Positions 48,191 through 54,100 of a stretch of DNA of 64,000 nt are shown piece after piece; the first letter of the stretch is position 1; each line of letters opens with the position of its first letter. Position numbers and translations under genes: made by a program. Origin of the DNA: Lampris incognitus (lineage: Eukaryota; Chordata; Actinopteri; Lampriformes; Lampridae). The notes under the pieces are model-generated. The model made no database searches. It was not told where the DNA came from and saw only the letters and a program-made list of their open reading frames with translations. Location: assembly GCF_029633865.1 (NCBI RefSeq), contig NC_079216.1, positions 64,215,107 through 64,279,106 of the forward strand, written 5' to 3'.

Positions 48191-49263
48191 GTGCACGTGT
48201 GCGTCATGTTTTTGGGCGTCTCGAGGTATGCTGGGTGAATGTGTTTGTGGTTTTTTTTTTGTGAGCGCTCTTGTGGAGGGTACTGTATGAATGGAGTTAT
48301 TTCTGAGATGTACTCTGTGAGTAAGCTGCTCTCTGTGAACACGTGTAGGCAAAGAGGACGGTAAGACGTGCAAGCGCGTGGCCATTCGCACCACCATTCG
48401 GAAAGACGACTGCAGGAGCAATGCACCGGTGAGGGGGGAAAGAGACATAAAGGGGAAATAAGGGTGATGAGTGGGAGGAGTTAAGAGCTAATTTACAGGA
48501 GGGGGCGGGGGGGGAGTCAGTCGAGGTTGGTGCTGCTGTGACACAGCTGATGTCGTCTGTGATAAATGAAGTGTCTGTTAATCGGCTCTCTTTTCTGTCA
48601 GCCTTTACCGTGTGCACTGGAAAGAAAATAAGGTCAATGGCAAACATAATGAGGATGGGCGGCACGGTGGCGCAGTGGTTAGCGCGGTCGCCTCACAGCA
48701 AGAAGGTCCTGGGTTCGAGCCCCGGGGTAGTCCAACCTCGGGGGTCGTCCCGGGTCGTCCTCTGTGTGGAGTTTGCATGTTCTCCCACAGTCCAAAGACA
48801 TGTAGGTCAGGTGAATCGGCCGTACTAAATTGCCCCTAGGTATGAATGTGTGTGTGTGTATGTATGTCACGGCCTGTCCAGGGTGTCTCCCCGCCTGTCA
48901 CCCAGTGACTGCTGGGATAGGCTCCAGCATCCCCGTGACCCTGAGAGCAGGATAAGCAGCTCGGGATGGAAAATTAAAAAAAGTAAAAGCTCTCCAGATG
49001 TAAACTATGCTGTGCTGTTGTAAACGGTCCCCTTTTTCTGTCCTCCCTACTGTCATGTGCAGGTAACGGTGTACTCCTGTGATGGCAAATGCCCGTCTGC
49101 CACAATATTCAACTTCAACATCAACAGCCACGCCAGGTTCTGTAAGTGCTGCCGGGAGCGCGGACTACAGACTCGCTCAGTCACACTGTACTGCTCGCGC
49201 AACGCCACGCTGGTGGACTACAACTTCCAAGAGCCGCTGGACTGCTCGTGCCAGTGGAACTGA
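9037..49263 (+). CDS. otog: Otogelin, complete gene of 57 predicted coding exons (~2,618 aa)
   Basis: Otogelin is a secreted gel-forming-mucin relative found in acellular membranes of the inner ear; zebrafish need it for otolith tethering and humans for hearing. Exons were joined by splice consensus and phase into one frame of 7,857 bases without an internal stop. The order is signal peptide, EGF-like, VWD1-C8-TIL, VWD2-C8-TIL, D'-like, VWD3-C8, AbfB-like, Thr/Pro/Ser-rich region, VWD4-C8-TIL, VWC-like modules and C-terminal cystine knot. The AbfB-like domain separates otogelins from secreted mucins, and the long Thr-rich exon favours OTOG over OTOGL, which lacks one. Length compares with about 2,900 residues in human OTOG. 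The ATG at 9037 was chosen because it opens a hydrophobic leader ending at a splice donor after 24 codons. Introns hold many SINEs and transposon remnants. The domain entries below give the exons. Confidence 0.88.
9976..10385 (+). mobile_element. TIR element family C, copy 1
   Basis: Begins CCCAGATAGCAAAACTTGCT and ends GATGCTGTCTGGG. The interior is built from repeated GTGGGCCACTTCAGG, TATTTGGGCC and CACATCCAGAT words. About 410 bp, nonautonomous, in otog intron 3. Confidence 0.75.
10614..11008 (+). mobile_element. TIR element family D, copy 2
   Basis: About 395 bp between otog exons 4 and 5, nonautonomous. Ends are imperfect inverted repeats of about 35 bp with a small internal palindrome (GACC.CATAGGTCG). 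Confidence 0.72.
11270..12410 (-). mobile_element. LINE-1-like ORF2 3' fragment
   Basis: The reverse strand encodes [20 protein letters not shown]-like residues, [20 protein letters not shown] and [14 protein letters not shown] (12071-11769), the C-terminal part of a fish L1 ORF2. The rest up to about 12410 looks like upstream ORF2 with frame damage. The left border is uncertain. Confidence 0.65.
12533..12725 (+). mobile_element. tRNA-derived SINE, family A, internally deleted copy
   Basis: The tRNA-like head and the TTGGCCAAATACAATTGGGA tail are joined with most of the body missing. It lies in the large intron before otog exon 6. Confidence 0.8.
12730..13661. other. Intron sequence before otog exon 6
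   Basis: Contains short GT and CA runs and poly-T tracts (13245-13265). No gene or recognisable mobile element is seen. Confidence 0.4.
13662..15042 (+). CDS. otog: otog exons 6-8: first VWD domain
   Basis: Exons: about 13662-13815, 14113-14234 and 14837-15042, residues about 123-283. The domain opens with [20 protein letters not shown] and ends with the Ca2+-binding/CGLC region [20 protein letters not shown]. The complete CGLC motif, which in von Willebrand factor and mucins takes part in disulfide assembly, is kept here. The exon 6 length needed to hold frame is 155 bases, so one of its edges is uncertain by one base. A tRNA-derived SINE sits in the intron before exon 8. Confidence 0.9.
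14315..14712 (+). mobile_element. tRNA-derived SINE, family A
   Basis: Nearly full-length copy between otog exons 7 and 8, head CGGTTCGAATCCCC, tail GGGGAGAAAAGGGG. Confidence 0.85.
15427..15806 (+). mobile_element. TIR element family D, copy 3
   Basis: About 380 bp between otog exons 8 and 9, closely similar to copy 2 but with a diverged right end. Confidence 0.72.
15943..15994 (+). repeat. (GT)n directly before otog exon 9
   Basis: About 50 bases of GT repeats run up to the TTAG acceptor. Confidence 0.9.
15999..17207 (+). CDS. otog: otog exons 9-11: first C8 domain
   Basis: Exons: 15999-16123, 16794-16900, 17101-17207, residues about 284-396. FGNSWAVD marks the start of the C8 unit, followed by [25 protein letters not shown] and [19 protein letters not shown], a standard eight-cysteine pattern. 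The acceptor of exon 9 follows directly on a (GT)n run of about 50 bases (15943-15994) with only TTAG between. Confidence 0.9.
16279..16712 (+). mobile_element. tRNA-derived SINE, family A
   Basis: Full-length copy between otog exons 9 and 10, beginning GGCCGTCCGGGTAGC, with a poly-A-like end. Confidence 0.85.
17321..17720 (+). mobile_element. tRNA-derived SINE, family A
   Basis: Slightly shortened copy between otog exons 11 and 12. Part of the middle (the segment before the GTGAAAAGAAG motif) is deleted. Confidence 0.85.
18140..19010 (+). CDS. otog: otog exons 12-14: first TIL-type cysteine-rich region
   Basis: Exons: 18140-18265, 18385-18493, 18964-19010. The region reads [19 protein letters not shown], then [10 protein letters not shown], a trypsin-inhibitor-like pattern, then [13 protein letters not shown] and [11 protein letters not shown], the usual TIL extension leading to the next VWD. 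A 375-bp TIR element interrupts the intron before exon 14. Confidence 0.88.
18542..18916 (-). mobile_element. TIR element family C, copy 2
   Basis: Opposite orientation to copy 1: begins CCCAGATAGCATCCGGATGT and ends AATTTTGCTATCTGGG. Lies in the intron between otog exons 13 and 14. Confidence 0.78.
19163..19860 (+). CDS. otog: otog exons 15-17: second VWD domain
   Basis: Exons: 19163-19308, 19422-19548, 19683-19860, residues about 491-640. It begins [20 protein letters not shown] and ends with [19 protein letters not shown]. The first cysteine of the CGLC motif is replaced (LGLC), unlike VWD1, while the GLCG.FNG core is kept. Introns here are short (113 and 134 bp). Confidence 0.9.
19914..20350 (+). 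mobile_element. tRNA-derived SINE, family A
   Basis: Full-length copy between otog exons 17 and 18, ending just before the (GT)n run that precedes exon 18. Confidence 0.85.
20433..21718 (+). CDS. otog: otog exons 18-19: second C8 domain
   Basis: Exons: 20433-20557 and 21509-21718, residues about 641-752. [10 protein letters not shown] opens the unit; [19 protein letters not shown] and [20 protein letters not shown] complete the C8 pattern. The intron between them holds a hAT-type MITE with a DANA-like SINE nested inside. Exon 18 follows a (GT)n run at 20374-20424. Confidence 0.9.
20794..21415 (+). mobile_element. hAT-type MITE interrupted by a SINE
   Basis: The ends CAGTGTTTCCCAACCCAGTC and GACTGGGTGAGGAAACACTG are inverted repeats. 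Flanks TTCTGAAG (20786-20793) and ATCTAAAG (21416-21423) match at six of eight positions, a hAT-style 8-bp duplication. A family B SINE occupies 20955-21322. Confidence 0.82.
20955..21322 (+). mobile_element. DANA/V-SINE-like SINE, family B, nested in a hAT MITE
   Basis: The head reads GGGGCAGCACGGTGGCGCAG, with a B box (GGTTCGAGCCCC), then the conserved core GTGTGGAGTTTGCAGGTTCT and the tail GGGATAGGCTC. GGTCAAATAAG and GGTCGAATAAG flank it as an 11-bp target duplication inside the MITE. Confidence 0.88.
22012..24834 (+). CDS. otog: otog exons 20-24: second TIL and D'-like cysteine-rich region
   Basis: Exons: 22012-22180, 22332-22406, 23668-23711, 23982-24147, 24727-24834. Exon 20 has a TIL pattern ([15 protein letters not shown] ... 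[12 protein letters not shown]). Exons 21-22 give [14 protein letters not shown] and [11 protein letters not shown]. Exon 23 has a second TIL-like unit ([10 protein letters not shown] ... CEPTC ... [10 protein letters not shown]), corresponding to the D' position of mucins. Exon 24 has [16 protein letters not shown]. Exons 20 and 23 follow (GT)n tracts almost directly. Confidence 0.85.
22609..23415 (+). mobile_element. tRNA-derived SINE, family A, split by a TIR element
   Basis: The head (22609-22679) and body (from 23097) are separated by a 417-bp TIR element placed at the B box/body joint. The body lacks a segment relative to other copies. This orders the insertions: SINE first, TIR element later. 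Confidence 0.85.
22680..23096 (-). mobile_element. TIR element family C, copy 3, inserted in a SINE
   Basis: Begins CCCAGATAGCATCCAGATGT and ends AATTTTGCTATCTGGG. The flanks are the two parts of a family A SINE, so the insertion point is exact. Confidence 0.82.
23904..23976 (+). repeat. (GT)n directly before otog exon 23
   Basis: About 72 bases of GT repeats followed by TTGTAG and the exon. Confidence 0.9.
24215..24352 (+). mobile_element. LINE reverse-transcriptase fragment (RTE-like)
   Basis: GGAGTGATTTGCGACAGAAG and ACCAGCAAGAGTTAAAGGGA match the reverse complement of 63600-63650, upstream of the conserved C-terminal ORF there. It ends abruptly inside otog intron 23. Confidence 0.65.
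25315..31252 (+). CDS. otog: otog exons 25-28: third VWD domain
   Basis: Exons: 25315-25453, 28504-28638, 30873-31019, 31133-31252, residues about 940-1120. It begins [19 protein letters not shown] and ends [20 protein letters not shown] then FGNSWALGQ. All four exons join in phase 0 after exon 25. The two large introns carry a nested LINE block (25720-27880) and a TTAA-flanked DNA transposon (28780-30534). The donor of exon 26 lies in a GTGTGTGT run and is the weakest call in this group. Confidence 0.88.
25720..27880 (-). mobile_element. LINE (L2/CR1/Rex-like) with reverse-transcriptase remnant
   Basis: The reverse strand at 27218-26718 encodes [33 protein letters not shown] and [20 protein letters not shown], the fingers/palm of a non-LTR reverse transcriptase including the YADD catalytic box. 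More RT lies upstream to about 27620, with stops. The 3' end near 25730 carries the fish LINE tail word CATTTAGCAGATG. It is broken by another LINE at 26265-26585. Confidence 0.8.
26265..26585 (+). mobile_element. Second LINE 3' end nested in the first
   Basis: AACTGGGAGGAGACCCTGGG, CTACATGTCCATTCTGGCCT and GCTTACTGCCACCGTGACCC resemble the 3' end of a different fish LINE (Nimb/I-like), in the opposite orientation to its host. Confidence 0.65.
28780..30534 (+). mobile_element. TTAA-flanked DNA transposon remnant (Kolobok-like) with THAP-like relic
   Basis: The left end TTAAAGAGGTCATATCATGC and the right end, in reverse TTAAAGTGGCCATATCATGC, are inverted repeats with TTAA at both outer ends. 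At 29150-29390 broken frames read [20 protein letters not shown], a stop, then [10 protein letters not shown] and KKKAPDNIG, resembling a THAP zinc-finger domain. THAP domains occur in P and Kolobok transposases, and Kolobok elements use TTAA targets. No intact transposase is present. Confidence 0.6.
31487..33987 (+). CDS. otog: otog exons 29-31: third C8 domain
   Basis: Exons: 31487-31603, 33592-33748, 33961-33987, residues about 1121-1220. The unit runs [75 protein letters not shown]. Exon 30 uses an unusual AAG acceptor after a GT-rich tract, and a partial copy of its first 42 bases lies 154 bp upstream at 33438-33479. Exon 31 is only 27 bases. Confidence 0.85.
31604..32699. other. Intron sequence after otog exon 29, unclassified
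   Basis: AT-rich sequence with TTTGCAAAACTCTACACACT and related words (31795-31890), which look like part of an unclassified repeat, and a CT run at 32561-32582. No gene is seen. Confidence 0.4.
32700..33127 (-). mobile_element. tRNA-derived SINE, family A
   Basis: Reverse-oriented full-length copy in the intron between otog exons 29 and 30, one of only three minus-strand copies. Confidence 0.85.
33413..33591 (+). repeat. Partial duplication of otog exon 30 flanking a (GT)n array
   Basis: Bases 33413-33479 (GT-rich lead, TCCCAAG acceptor and the first 42 bases of exon 30) recur at about 33567-33633 with one coding difference (CTGACA versus CTAACA). About 88 bases of (GT)n separate them. The first copy stops at GACACC and then enters the GT run. 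Confidence 0.85.
33481..33568 (+). repeat. (GT)n between duplicated exon 30 ends
   Basis: About 88 bases of GT repeats; a (CA)n tract of about 50 bases lies at 33757-33807 just after the exon 30 donor. Confidence 0.9.
34113..35188 (+). CDS. otog: otog exons 32-33: AbfB-like (arabinofuranosidase-B-like) domain
   Basis: Exons: 34113-34292 and 34910-35188, residues about 1221-1373. Exon 32 begins [20 protein letters not shown]. Exon 33 contains [39 protein letters not shown] and [13 protein letters not shown], a beta-trefoil-like AbfB pattern. Vertebrate otogelins carry this domain and secreted mucins do not, which is the strongest single argument for the gene name. No glycosidase activity is expected, as AbfB is a sugar-binding module. 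A SINE is inserted in the intron. Confidence 0.8.
34371..34808 (+). mobile_element. tRNA-derived SINE, family A
   Basis: Full-length copy between the two AbfB exons of otog. Confidence 0.85.
35279..35567 (+). CDS. otog: otog exons 34-35: TIL-like cysteine-rich segment
   Basis: Exons: 35279-35396 and 35488-35567. They encode [18 protein letters not shown], then [16 protein letters not shown] and CVYIEDC, the TIL-like unit that closes the third D assembly before the Thr-rich region. Donor of exon 35 is ACT|gtgagt. Confidence 0.85.
35989..36890 (+). CDS. otog: otog exon 36: Thr/Pro/Ser-rich mucin-like region in one exon
   Basis: This 902-base exon (phase 1 in, phase 0 out) encodes 301 residues made almost entirely of Thr, Pro, Ser and Ala, with runs such as [19 protein letters not shown] and [20 protein letters not shown]. 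Such regions are heavily O-glycosylated in mucins and give a stiff, hydrated rod. It starts irregular and Thr-homopolymeric, then becomes a mixed PTS sequence without a long exact tandem repeat. Human OTOG has a comparable region; OTOGL does not. The reverse strand is open by composition only. Confidence 0.9.
37348..39017 (+). CDS. otog: otog exons 37-41: cysteine-rich linker and fourth VWD domain
   Basis: Exons: 37348-37525, 38250-38392, 38497-38520, 38615-38707, 38834-39017, residues about 1741-1947. Exon 37 has [18 protein letters not shown] and [13 protein letters not shown]4 starts [20 protein letters not shown] and ends STRGLCG. Exon 39 is a 24-base microexon (SVNSIRRP), phase 0 at both ends and so skippable without a frameshift. 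Confidence 0.87.
37660..38010 (+). mobile_element. tRNA-derived SINE, family A
   Basis: Copy with a deletion of the middle body, between otog exons 37 and 38. Confidence 0.85.
39085..39440 (+). mobile_element. DANA/V-SINE-like SINE, family B, alternative 3' tail
   Basis: Same head and core as the other family B copies, but after the AAAGACATGTATG segment the 3' part switches to a different tail (CCCCTGAGCAAGGCAATGGA ... AATAAAGTGGCTTT-like). The copy at 53787 has the same tail. Confidence 0.85.
39440..40030 (-). mobile_element. LINE reverse-transcriptase C-terminal fragments
   Basis: The reverse strand encodes [20 protein letters not shown] (39652-39867) followed by [15 protein letters not shown] (39431-39715), and a second piece, [20 protein letters not shown] (39900-40020). 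Both are RTE-like RT C-termini; the second matches the element at 63182. Frames are broken. Confidence 0.65.
40035..40492 (+). mobile_element. tRNA-derived SINE, family A
   Basis: Full-length copy between otog exons 41 and 42, with a small duplication around ACAGACACAACTGTGTCC (40131-40165). It follows directly on a LINE fragment. Confidence 0.85.
40670..41468 (+). CDS. otog: otog exons 42-44: fourth C8 domain and TIL
   Basis: Exons: 40670-40887, 40990-41131, 41283-41468, residues about 1948-2129. Exon 42 continues the GLCG motif as [18 protein letters not shown] and opens the C8 ([18 protein letters not shown]). Exon 43 has [20 protein letters not shown]. Exon 44 is a clear TIL ([16 protein letters not shown] ... 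[16 protein letters not shown]). The intron between exons 42 and 43 is 102 bp, with (CA)n near its donor and (GT)n at its acceptor; the acceptor is GAAG. Confidence 0.9.
40898..40986 (+). repeat. (CA)n and (GT)n at opposite ends of otog intron 42
   Basis: CA repeats at 40898-40917 and GT repeats at 40947-40986 fill most of the 102-bp intron. Confidence 0.92.
41528..41895 (+). mobile_element. tRNA-derived SINE, family A
   Basis: Shortened copy between otog exons 44 and 45. Confidence 0.85.
41990..44783 (+). CDS. otog: otog exons 45-51: VWC and VWC-like modules
   Basis: Exons: 41990-42202, 43255-43359, 43480-43587, 43730-43831, 44365-44469, 44583-44623, 44720-44783. Exon 45 is a full VWC ([16 protein letters not shown] ... 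CPLCE-type core ... GACCPKKIC). Exons 46-49 each encode a short repeat ending in CCPEYRC, CCYSYLC, CCPQYHC or CCPQHRC, all phase 1 to phase 1, which points to expansion by duplication of a symmetric exon. Exons 50-51 are shorter cysteine-rich pieces ([23 protein letters not shown]). Confidence 0.87.
42292..42715 (+). mobile_element. tRNA-derived SINE, family A
   Basis: Copy between otog exons 45 and 46. A small deletion removes the B box region. Confidence 0.85.
43166..43214 (+). repeat. (CT)n before otog exon 46
   Basis: A CT run of about 48 bases forms the polypyrimidine tract region before the exon at 43255. Confidence 0.9.
43920..44290. mobile_element. MITE with ~40-bp terminal inverted repeats
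   Basis: The left end GACCCTGTTTACACTTGGTT and the right end, in reverse GACCCCGTTTACACTTGTCT, continue matching through TTTAAAATG(T/C)GTTTT. It is 371 bp, noncoding, in the intron between otog exons 48 and 49. Confidence 0.78.
44794..44857 (+). repeat. (CA)n after otog exon 51 donor
   Basis: About 64 bases of CA repeats begin 10 bases after the donor. The acceptor side of this 181-bp intron is TG-rich. Confidence 0.9.
44965..45613 (+). CDS. otog: otog exons 52-54: C-terminal cysteine-rich VWC-like region
   Basis: Exons: 44965-45143, 45260-45364, 45494-45613. They encode [42 protein letters not shown] and [20 protein letters not shown], the pattern that links the VWC modules to the cystine knot in mucin-type proteins. 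Exon 54 begins directly after a 60-base (GT)n tract. All three end in phase 0. Confidence 0.87.
45431..45491 (+). repeat. (GT)n directly before otog exon 54
   Basis: About 60 bases of GT repeats end in the TAG acceptor itself. Confidence 0.9.
45699..46110 (+). mobile_element. tRNA-derived SINE, family A
   Basis: Near full-length copy between otog exons 54 and 55. A short flanking word (AAGTCGACCGTTGCGCT before, AAGTTGACCGTTGTGCT after) repeats on both sides, a good target-site duplication. Confidence 0.88.
46508..49263 (+). CDS. otog: otog exons 55-57: C-terminal cystine knot and stop
   Basis: Exons: 46508-46553, 48349-48428, 49063-49263 (TGA). The domain reads [58 protein letters not shown] and ends [10 protein letters not shown]. 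This CT module mediates disulfide dimerisation in mucins, VWF and otogelins. The CKCC core and terminal CSCQW are typical of otogelin and otogelin-like. The intron between exons 55 and 56 is 1.8 kb and holds two unexplained exon-like segments. Confidence 0.93.
46554..48348 (+). other. Last large otog intron with exon-like segments
   Basis: Contains a (GT)n tract at 47578-47611 and another at 48149-48188. Two segments have splice-like borders and open frames (47405-47476 and 47751-48140; see findings). No recognised mobile element is seen. Confidence 0.45.
48657..48975 (+). mobile_element. DANA/V-SINE-like SINE, family B
   Basis: Standard head, core and GGGATAGGCTCCAGCATCC tail, with a small core deletion after GCATGTTCTCC. 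Lies between otog exons 56 and 57. Confidence 0.87.
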
Positions 49264-49820
49264 AGGGAGAGTCCAGACAGACAGAATGAGGGCATTAGAA
49301 AGCAGCGTTTTGTACGTCTGGAGGAGGAGAGGAGTAAGGAAGGGGCCATGGGTTATCAGGGTTGTACAATACTCACTGATCATCGTGGAGGACTGCCATG
49401 TTCCATTTTGTGTGTTACTCCGGCACATTTTGCAGCACTGACCCCGGCTCATAGTCGTAACTAACAAGCAAACTTTGAGATTCACTTTAAATTAGTTTTC
49501 CGCATTTTAGGCTTTCACAGCTGCCGTGCCCAACAAGTCGGCTTTCTACTGCTTTTGACCGAGTCTAGGACGCCATTAGCCCGCTACTCTAATATGTATG
49601 AACAGTTTATATCCTTGTGTTACAGCACTTTTTATATCCTCCGTTGCTTTAAACAATGGATAATGTGTTTTGGTTATTCCTAGAAGAGCGACATAGCTTT
49701 TCTTCTCTTAGTGATGTTAAATCAGTAAAAAAAAAAACAGTGCTAATCATTCTCTTCTTTGCAGTATTTGTATTTTTTTTTAAATAGGATTGGCTAATAA
49801 AATATTCAACACCGTATTTC
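49264..49820 (+). other. Probable otog 3' UTR with polyadenylation signal
   Basis: No coding potential is seen. An AATAAA hexamer at 49796-49801, 533 bases past the stop, is a good polyadenylation signal and would place the otog 3' end near 49820, about 1.4 kb before the next gene's ATG. Confidence 0.6.
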
Positions 49821-50739
49821 CTTGTCTGAGAATTGTAACATTCTTTGTTCTGCATTGATTTCCAAAATGACTGTGGCAGCTTCTACTGTGGAAGAATGTC
49901 ACCGGCTGTGGCGAATGACCCGCGGCCTGTTTTACACACCCTCCTCTTATTTCTGTTTTCTAACACACACACAAACTCCTGATGTAGCATCTTTTATGCT
50001 GACGTGTTTGTGTTTCACCTTGCAGAGGTTATTAACTGTGTGGGAGTCATCTCTCAAAAACAGAGACCCCCCCCCCCCCCCCCAGTGGATCTCTGTCTGC
50101 CGGTCATTTCTCCCTTCATTCTTTACATTCCACGTGTGCCAAAGCCCCACTTCCAATCCACGGTCCCTTTCTCTGCACATGCATGCATGAAGCTTTACCT
50201 TGGACAAAAAAATGAATATATATATTTTTTAATCTGGACACTTGACACTACCCTGACCCTTCACACGCCTTTTATACAATTATGCTTTAACTCACATTGC
50301 ACTTACTCATTTGGCAGACACCCAAATTGAGTTACAAGGGGGTCAGCAGTTAGCAGAAAAAACCAGTTATTGTGCAGTTTGTGTTCTGTTAAAGCAGCCT
50401 GGTATTTCATCTCCTCATTTTGTGCTTTTGGTATTCTCTTCTTCCCACATCACATCCCATCTCTCCTCTCCTGCCCTGCTGTGGAGTGGCTGTGGCCAGG
50501 TTGCCATGGTGACCTGCTCTTATCCCAACAAAGAGAGGGCGACCCAGCCAGAACAAATTGGGTTGAACTGTTTTCGTGCACTCTCTCTCTCTCAATTCAA
50601 TTCAATAACGCTTCATTGGCATGACTGCGTTAATTACAAAGTTGCCAAAGCGGGTGAAGAAGACAACAACAACAACATAAAAAGCAAAACATTTTTTTAA
50701 AACAAATGGAAAAAGGACCAGACAGAAGTGGCTGGAACA

Positions 50740-51198
50740 GAACAGCGCTTCAACAGCAACTGACTCGGGCTGACGCTCGCTCTCTCTCTCGAGTTCGCGC
50801 GCACGCGCACAGCCGGGACATTTAAGGCGTACGCTCGAGCCGCCGGCTCGGAGTCGCGCTCGGGGGGAGCGCGCTAAATTCAAAAGTAGAGCGTCCTCTC
50901 CGGGTCGCCGTCCGGCAGCCGGCAGACGGGGGAAAACGGCTTAGTTTATATTTACGGCCACGCAACAAAACAACAACAACAACAACAAAAGAGGCAGGTG
51001 GTCGGAATTCAATCGCACGTCGTGAGCCGGTTTTACCGGGTTCTTGGTCCAGCTGGTCCGGGTGATTTGATCGTCCCCCTTAATTGCGCCCAAGTCAGCC
51101 GGCGCTCGTGCCCTCTTCTTCTTCTTCTTCCTTTTCTTCCAGCGTCTCCCCCGTTTTCTGCATCCGGGTCAAGTCCGTGGCGCTGACCCTTGCTCCCC
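50740..51198 (+). promoter_or_regulatory. Probable promoter and 5' UTR of the downstream FN3/lectin gene
   Basis: A CpG-rich stretch (50760-50935) is followed by an (ACA)n tract, a pyrimidine-rich stretch and then the ATG at 51199, which lies in a reasonable context (CCCCATGG). No other start is visible near the signal-peptide exon. The exact transcription start cannot be told. Confidence 0.45.
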
Positions 51199-54100
51199 AT
51201 GGACGGAGCGGCGAGGCTGTGGTGGCTGGCGTGTTTATGTCAGGTAAGGAGGTCCATCCGTTATCCAGACCGCTTGTCCCGCTCTCCGGGTCGCGGGGTT
51301 AAGGGTGCCGGAGGAAAAACGGTGCCGTCGTCTGTAGTTCGTGTTGTCAGCACCGACACAGATACATACGTCCATCTGCCTTATCTTTTACCCCCCCCGG
51401 CGTCCCTCTATGGCAGTGGTTCTCAACCGGGGGTCCGCGGACCCCTAGTGGTCCGTGGTGTAATTGCAAGGGGTACGTGAAAATAAAATATCTTTAAAAA
51501 AAAAGATCCTATGACATTTATAGAAACAGGATTATTTTACTCAAATGTGACTGAGACCTTTATCTACCTAAACTATAAAGGGTAACAGGACTTTTTTCTC
51601 TAATTACATCTGTTTCACAAGTGAAATTATTGTGTTTTAATAAGAGATCTCGCTCCCGTTTGCATTGTTAAAAGTTACTCCATAAAAATTCTGTTTTGTT
51701 ACATATATCTGAAAGTTACTGAATACATATTCTGTTTTGTTACATATATCTGAAAGTTACTGAATACATATTCTGTTTTGTTACATATATCTGAAAGTTA
51801 CTGAATACATATTCTGTTTTGTTACATATATCTGAAAGTTACTGAATACATATTCTGTTTTGTTACATACATCTGAAAGCTACTGAATACATATTCTGTT
51901 TTGTTACATATATCTGAAAGCTACTGAATACATATTCTGTTTTGTTACATATATCTGAAAGTTACTGAATACATATTCTGTTTTGTTACATATATCTGAC
52001 AGTTACTGAATACATATTCTGTTTTGTTACATATATCTGAAAGTTACTGAATACCTATTCTGTTTGTTACATATATCTGAAAGTTACTGCATAAGAATTC
52101 TGTTTTGTTACATATATCTGAAAGTTACTGCATAAGAATTCTGTTTTGTTACATATATCTGAAAGTTACTGCATAAGAATTCTGTTTTGTTACATATATC
52201 TGAAAGTTACTGCATAAGAATTCTGTTTTGTTAACTATATCGAAGTTACAACTGAAAGCTCTTATTTTTGCCCCAAAGAGTGAATAAATGCTATAATGCA
52301 ATTTAAAATGCAGTTTCTACTGTTTCTATCAAATTGCAACCCCCCTCCCCCAAGATCAGGTGGAGGGGTCCTCAGGGTAGATCAAAAATACGCAGGGGGT
52401 CCAGGACCCCAAAAAGGTTGAGAACCACTGGTCTATTGTATCCGAGCACTTCAGGCTGCTGTCGGCGTGGTCGCAGACACGTGAAGTCATCACAATACTG
52501 GCCTGGTGTGACAGCTAGCTTAAAATCTCGTTCTTTCTGTCCTTAGCAAGTGTAGAACCTGATAATGTAATAAAAAATGCACTTGAGGCCATTGAAAATG
52601 CAATAAAACCTGATAATGTAATAACTTCCCGATAATGTACTAAACTTTTTACCGATAATGTAATAAAGTATTGCATTAACAGGAGGTTATTACATGATCA
52701 GGTTAGCCTTCATTTTGCAGGTCCTGATAATGTAATAATTCCCCAATATTGTAATAATTTAACAGCAGACCACCTATTAATGGGTTCAAGTGGTGATACT
52801 GTGTTGGCAACTCTAGCTCCAGAGCTCTAGCGCCACCAACAGGTCAAAGTTGGACATGCAAATGCACTTTATTACATTATCAGGAAGTTATTACATTATC
52901 AGGTTTTATTGCATTTTCAATGGACTCAAGAGCAGATTTTTATTACATTATCGGGGATTTATTACATTATCAGGTTCTACAGCAAGTCTATACAGTTTAG
53001 CCTCACCCGTGTTATCCCGTGACCCCTCAGGTGGCCAGGTTGACCTGTGTGCAGAGGTCGGACCCCGTCGACGCTGAATTTGTGTTTCGACGCTTCCCCG
53101 TCGGTCAAGTTGCAGAGGATTACGCAGTCACCTGCAGGACTGCCAGCAGCCACATGGTCAGAACGCTGCACACCCGTTGAGGGAATCAAACAGAGAAGCA
53201 GGATGTTTAGTTTAGTTGTTTTTTTTTCCTGAGGTAAAAGAGTTTGATTCATTTCTTTTCAGAGGTCTGCCTTCTGCTGCATGTGATGATGGATCCAGTT
53301 CGGTGTGAAAATCACCTCAGAGATCAGTGCACTAGTTCCGCAGAAAAAGAAAAATCTGCACAAAACCATGTTAGATGTGCTTTTGAGGAGTCATAAGTTA
53401 GCTGCTTTAGAATGAAGCGCAGACATGATCTTTTGGAAAACGATATCCTCTAATGTCATAAATAACGACAACCGTGTGATCAGAACAGAGCCTTTTCAGT
53501 CACTGCAGTGGAATGGTACGGTCTCTAGTTTGTTCGTGAAAAGGCTGTATAGTGTGTTTTATTTAGTCTGCCAGGCCATTTCTCACAAACTGTTTAACAT
53601 CCTTCAGGTGTCGGTGGATCATATTAGTCACTCGGCATGCTCTCCTGACTGCAAGGTGTCACCGCGGTTGTTTGAGGATCCCGCAGGGTATAACATCACA
53701 CTGAAAGCCAAAAGAAATGACACCACTCTGGAGGCAAAGAGTTTTCACCTTGGTGAGCTGGGTAATAAATAGATGAAATATGTAAATGGCGGCACGGTGG
53801 CCCAGTGGTTAGCACTGTTGCCTCACAGCAAGAGGGTCCTGGGTTCGAACCCCAGGCCATCCCAGGTCCTTTCTGTGTGGAGTTTGCATGTTCTCCCCGT
53901 GTCGGCGTGGGTTTCCTCCAGGTGTTCCGGTTTCCTCCCGCCATCAAAAAGACATGCATGTTAGGGTTAATACTCCTGCCTGTGCCCCTGAGCAAGGCAA
54001 TGGAAAGAAGAACCGGAGTTGGTCCCCAGGTGCTGCAGCTGCCCACTGCTCCTATACAATAGGGTTAAATGCAGAGAACACATTCATTGTATGAATACAA

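Noticed and set aside
9037-49263. Secreted gel-forming mucin (MUC2/MUC5-like) as the identity of the long gene
   Set aside because: The AbfB-like domain, EGF-like module before VWD1 and short PTS region fit otogelin better than MUC2/MUC5.
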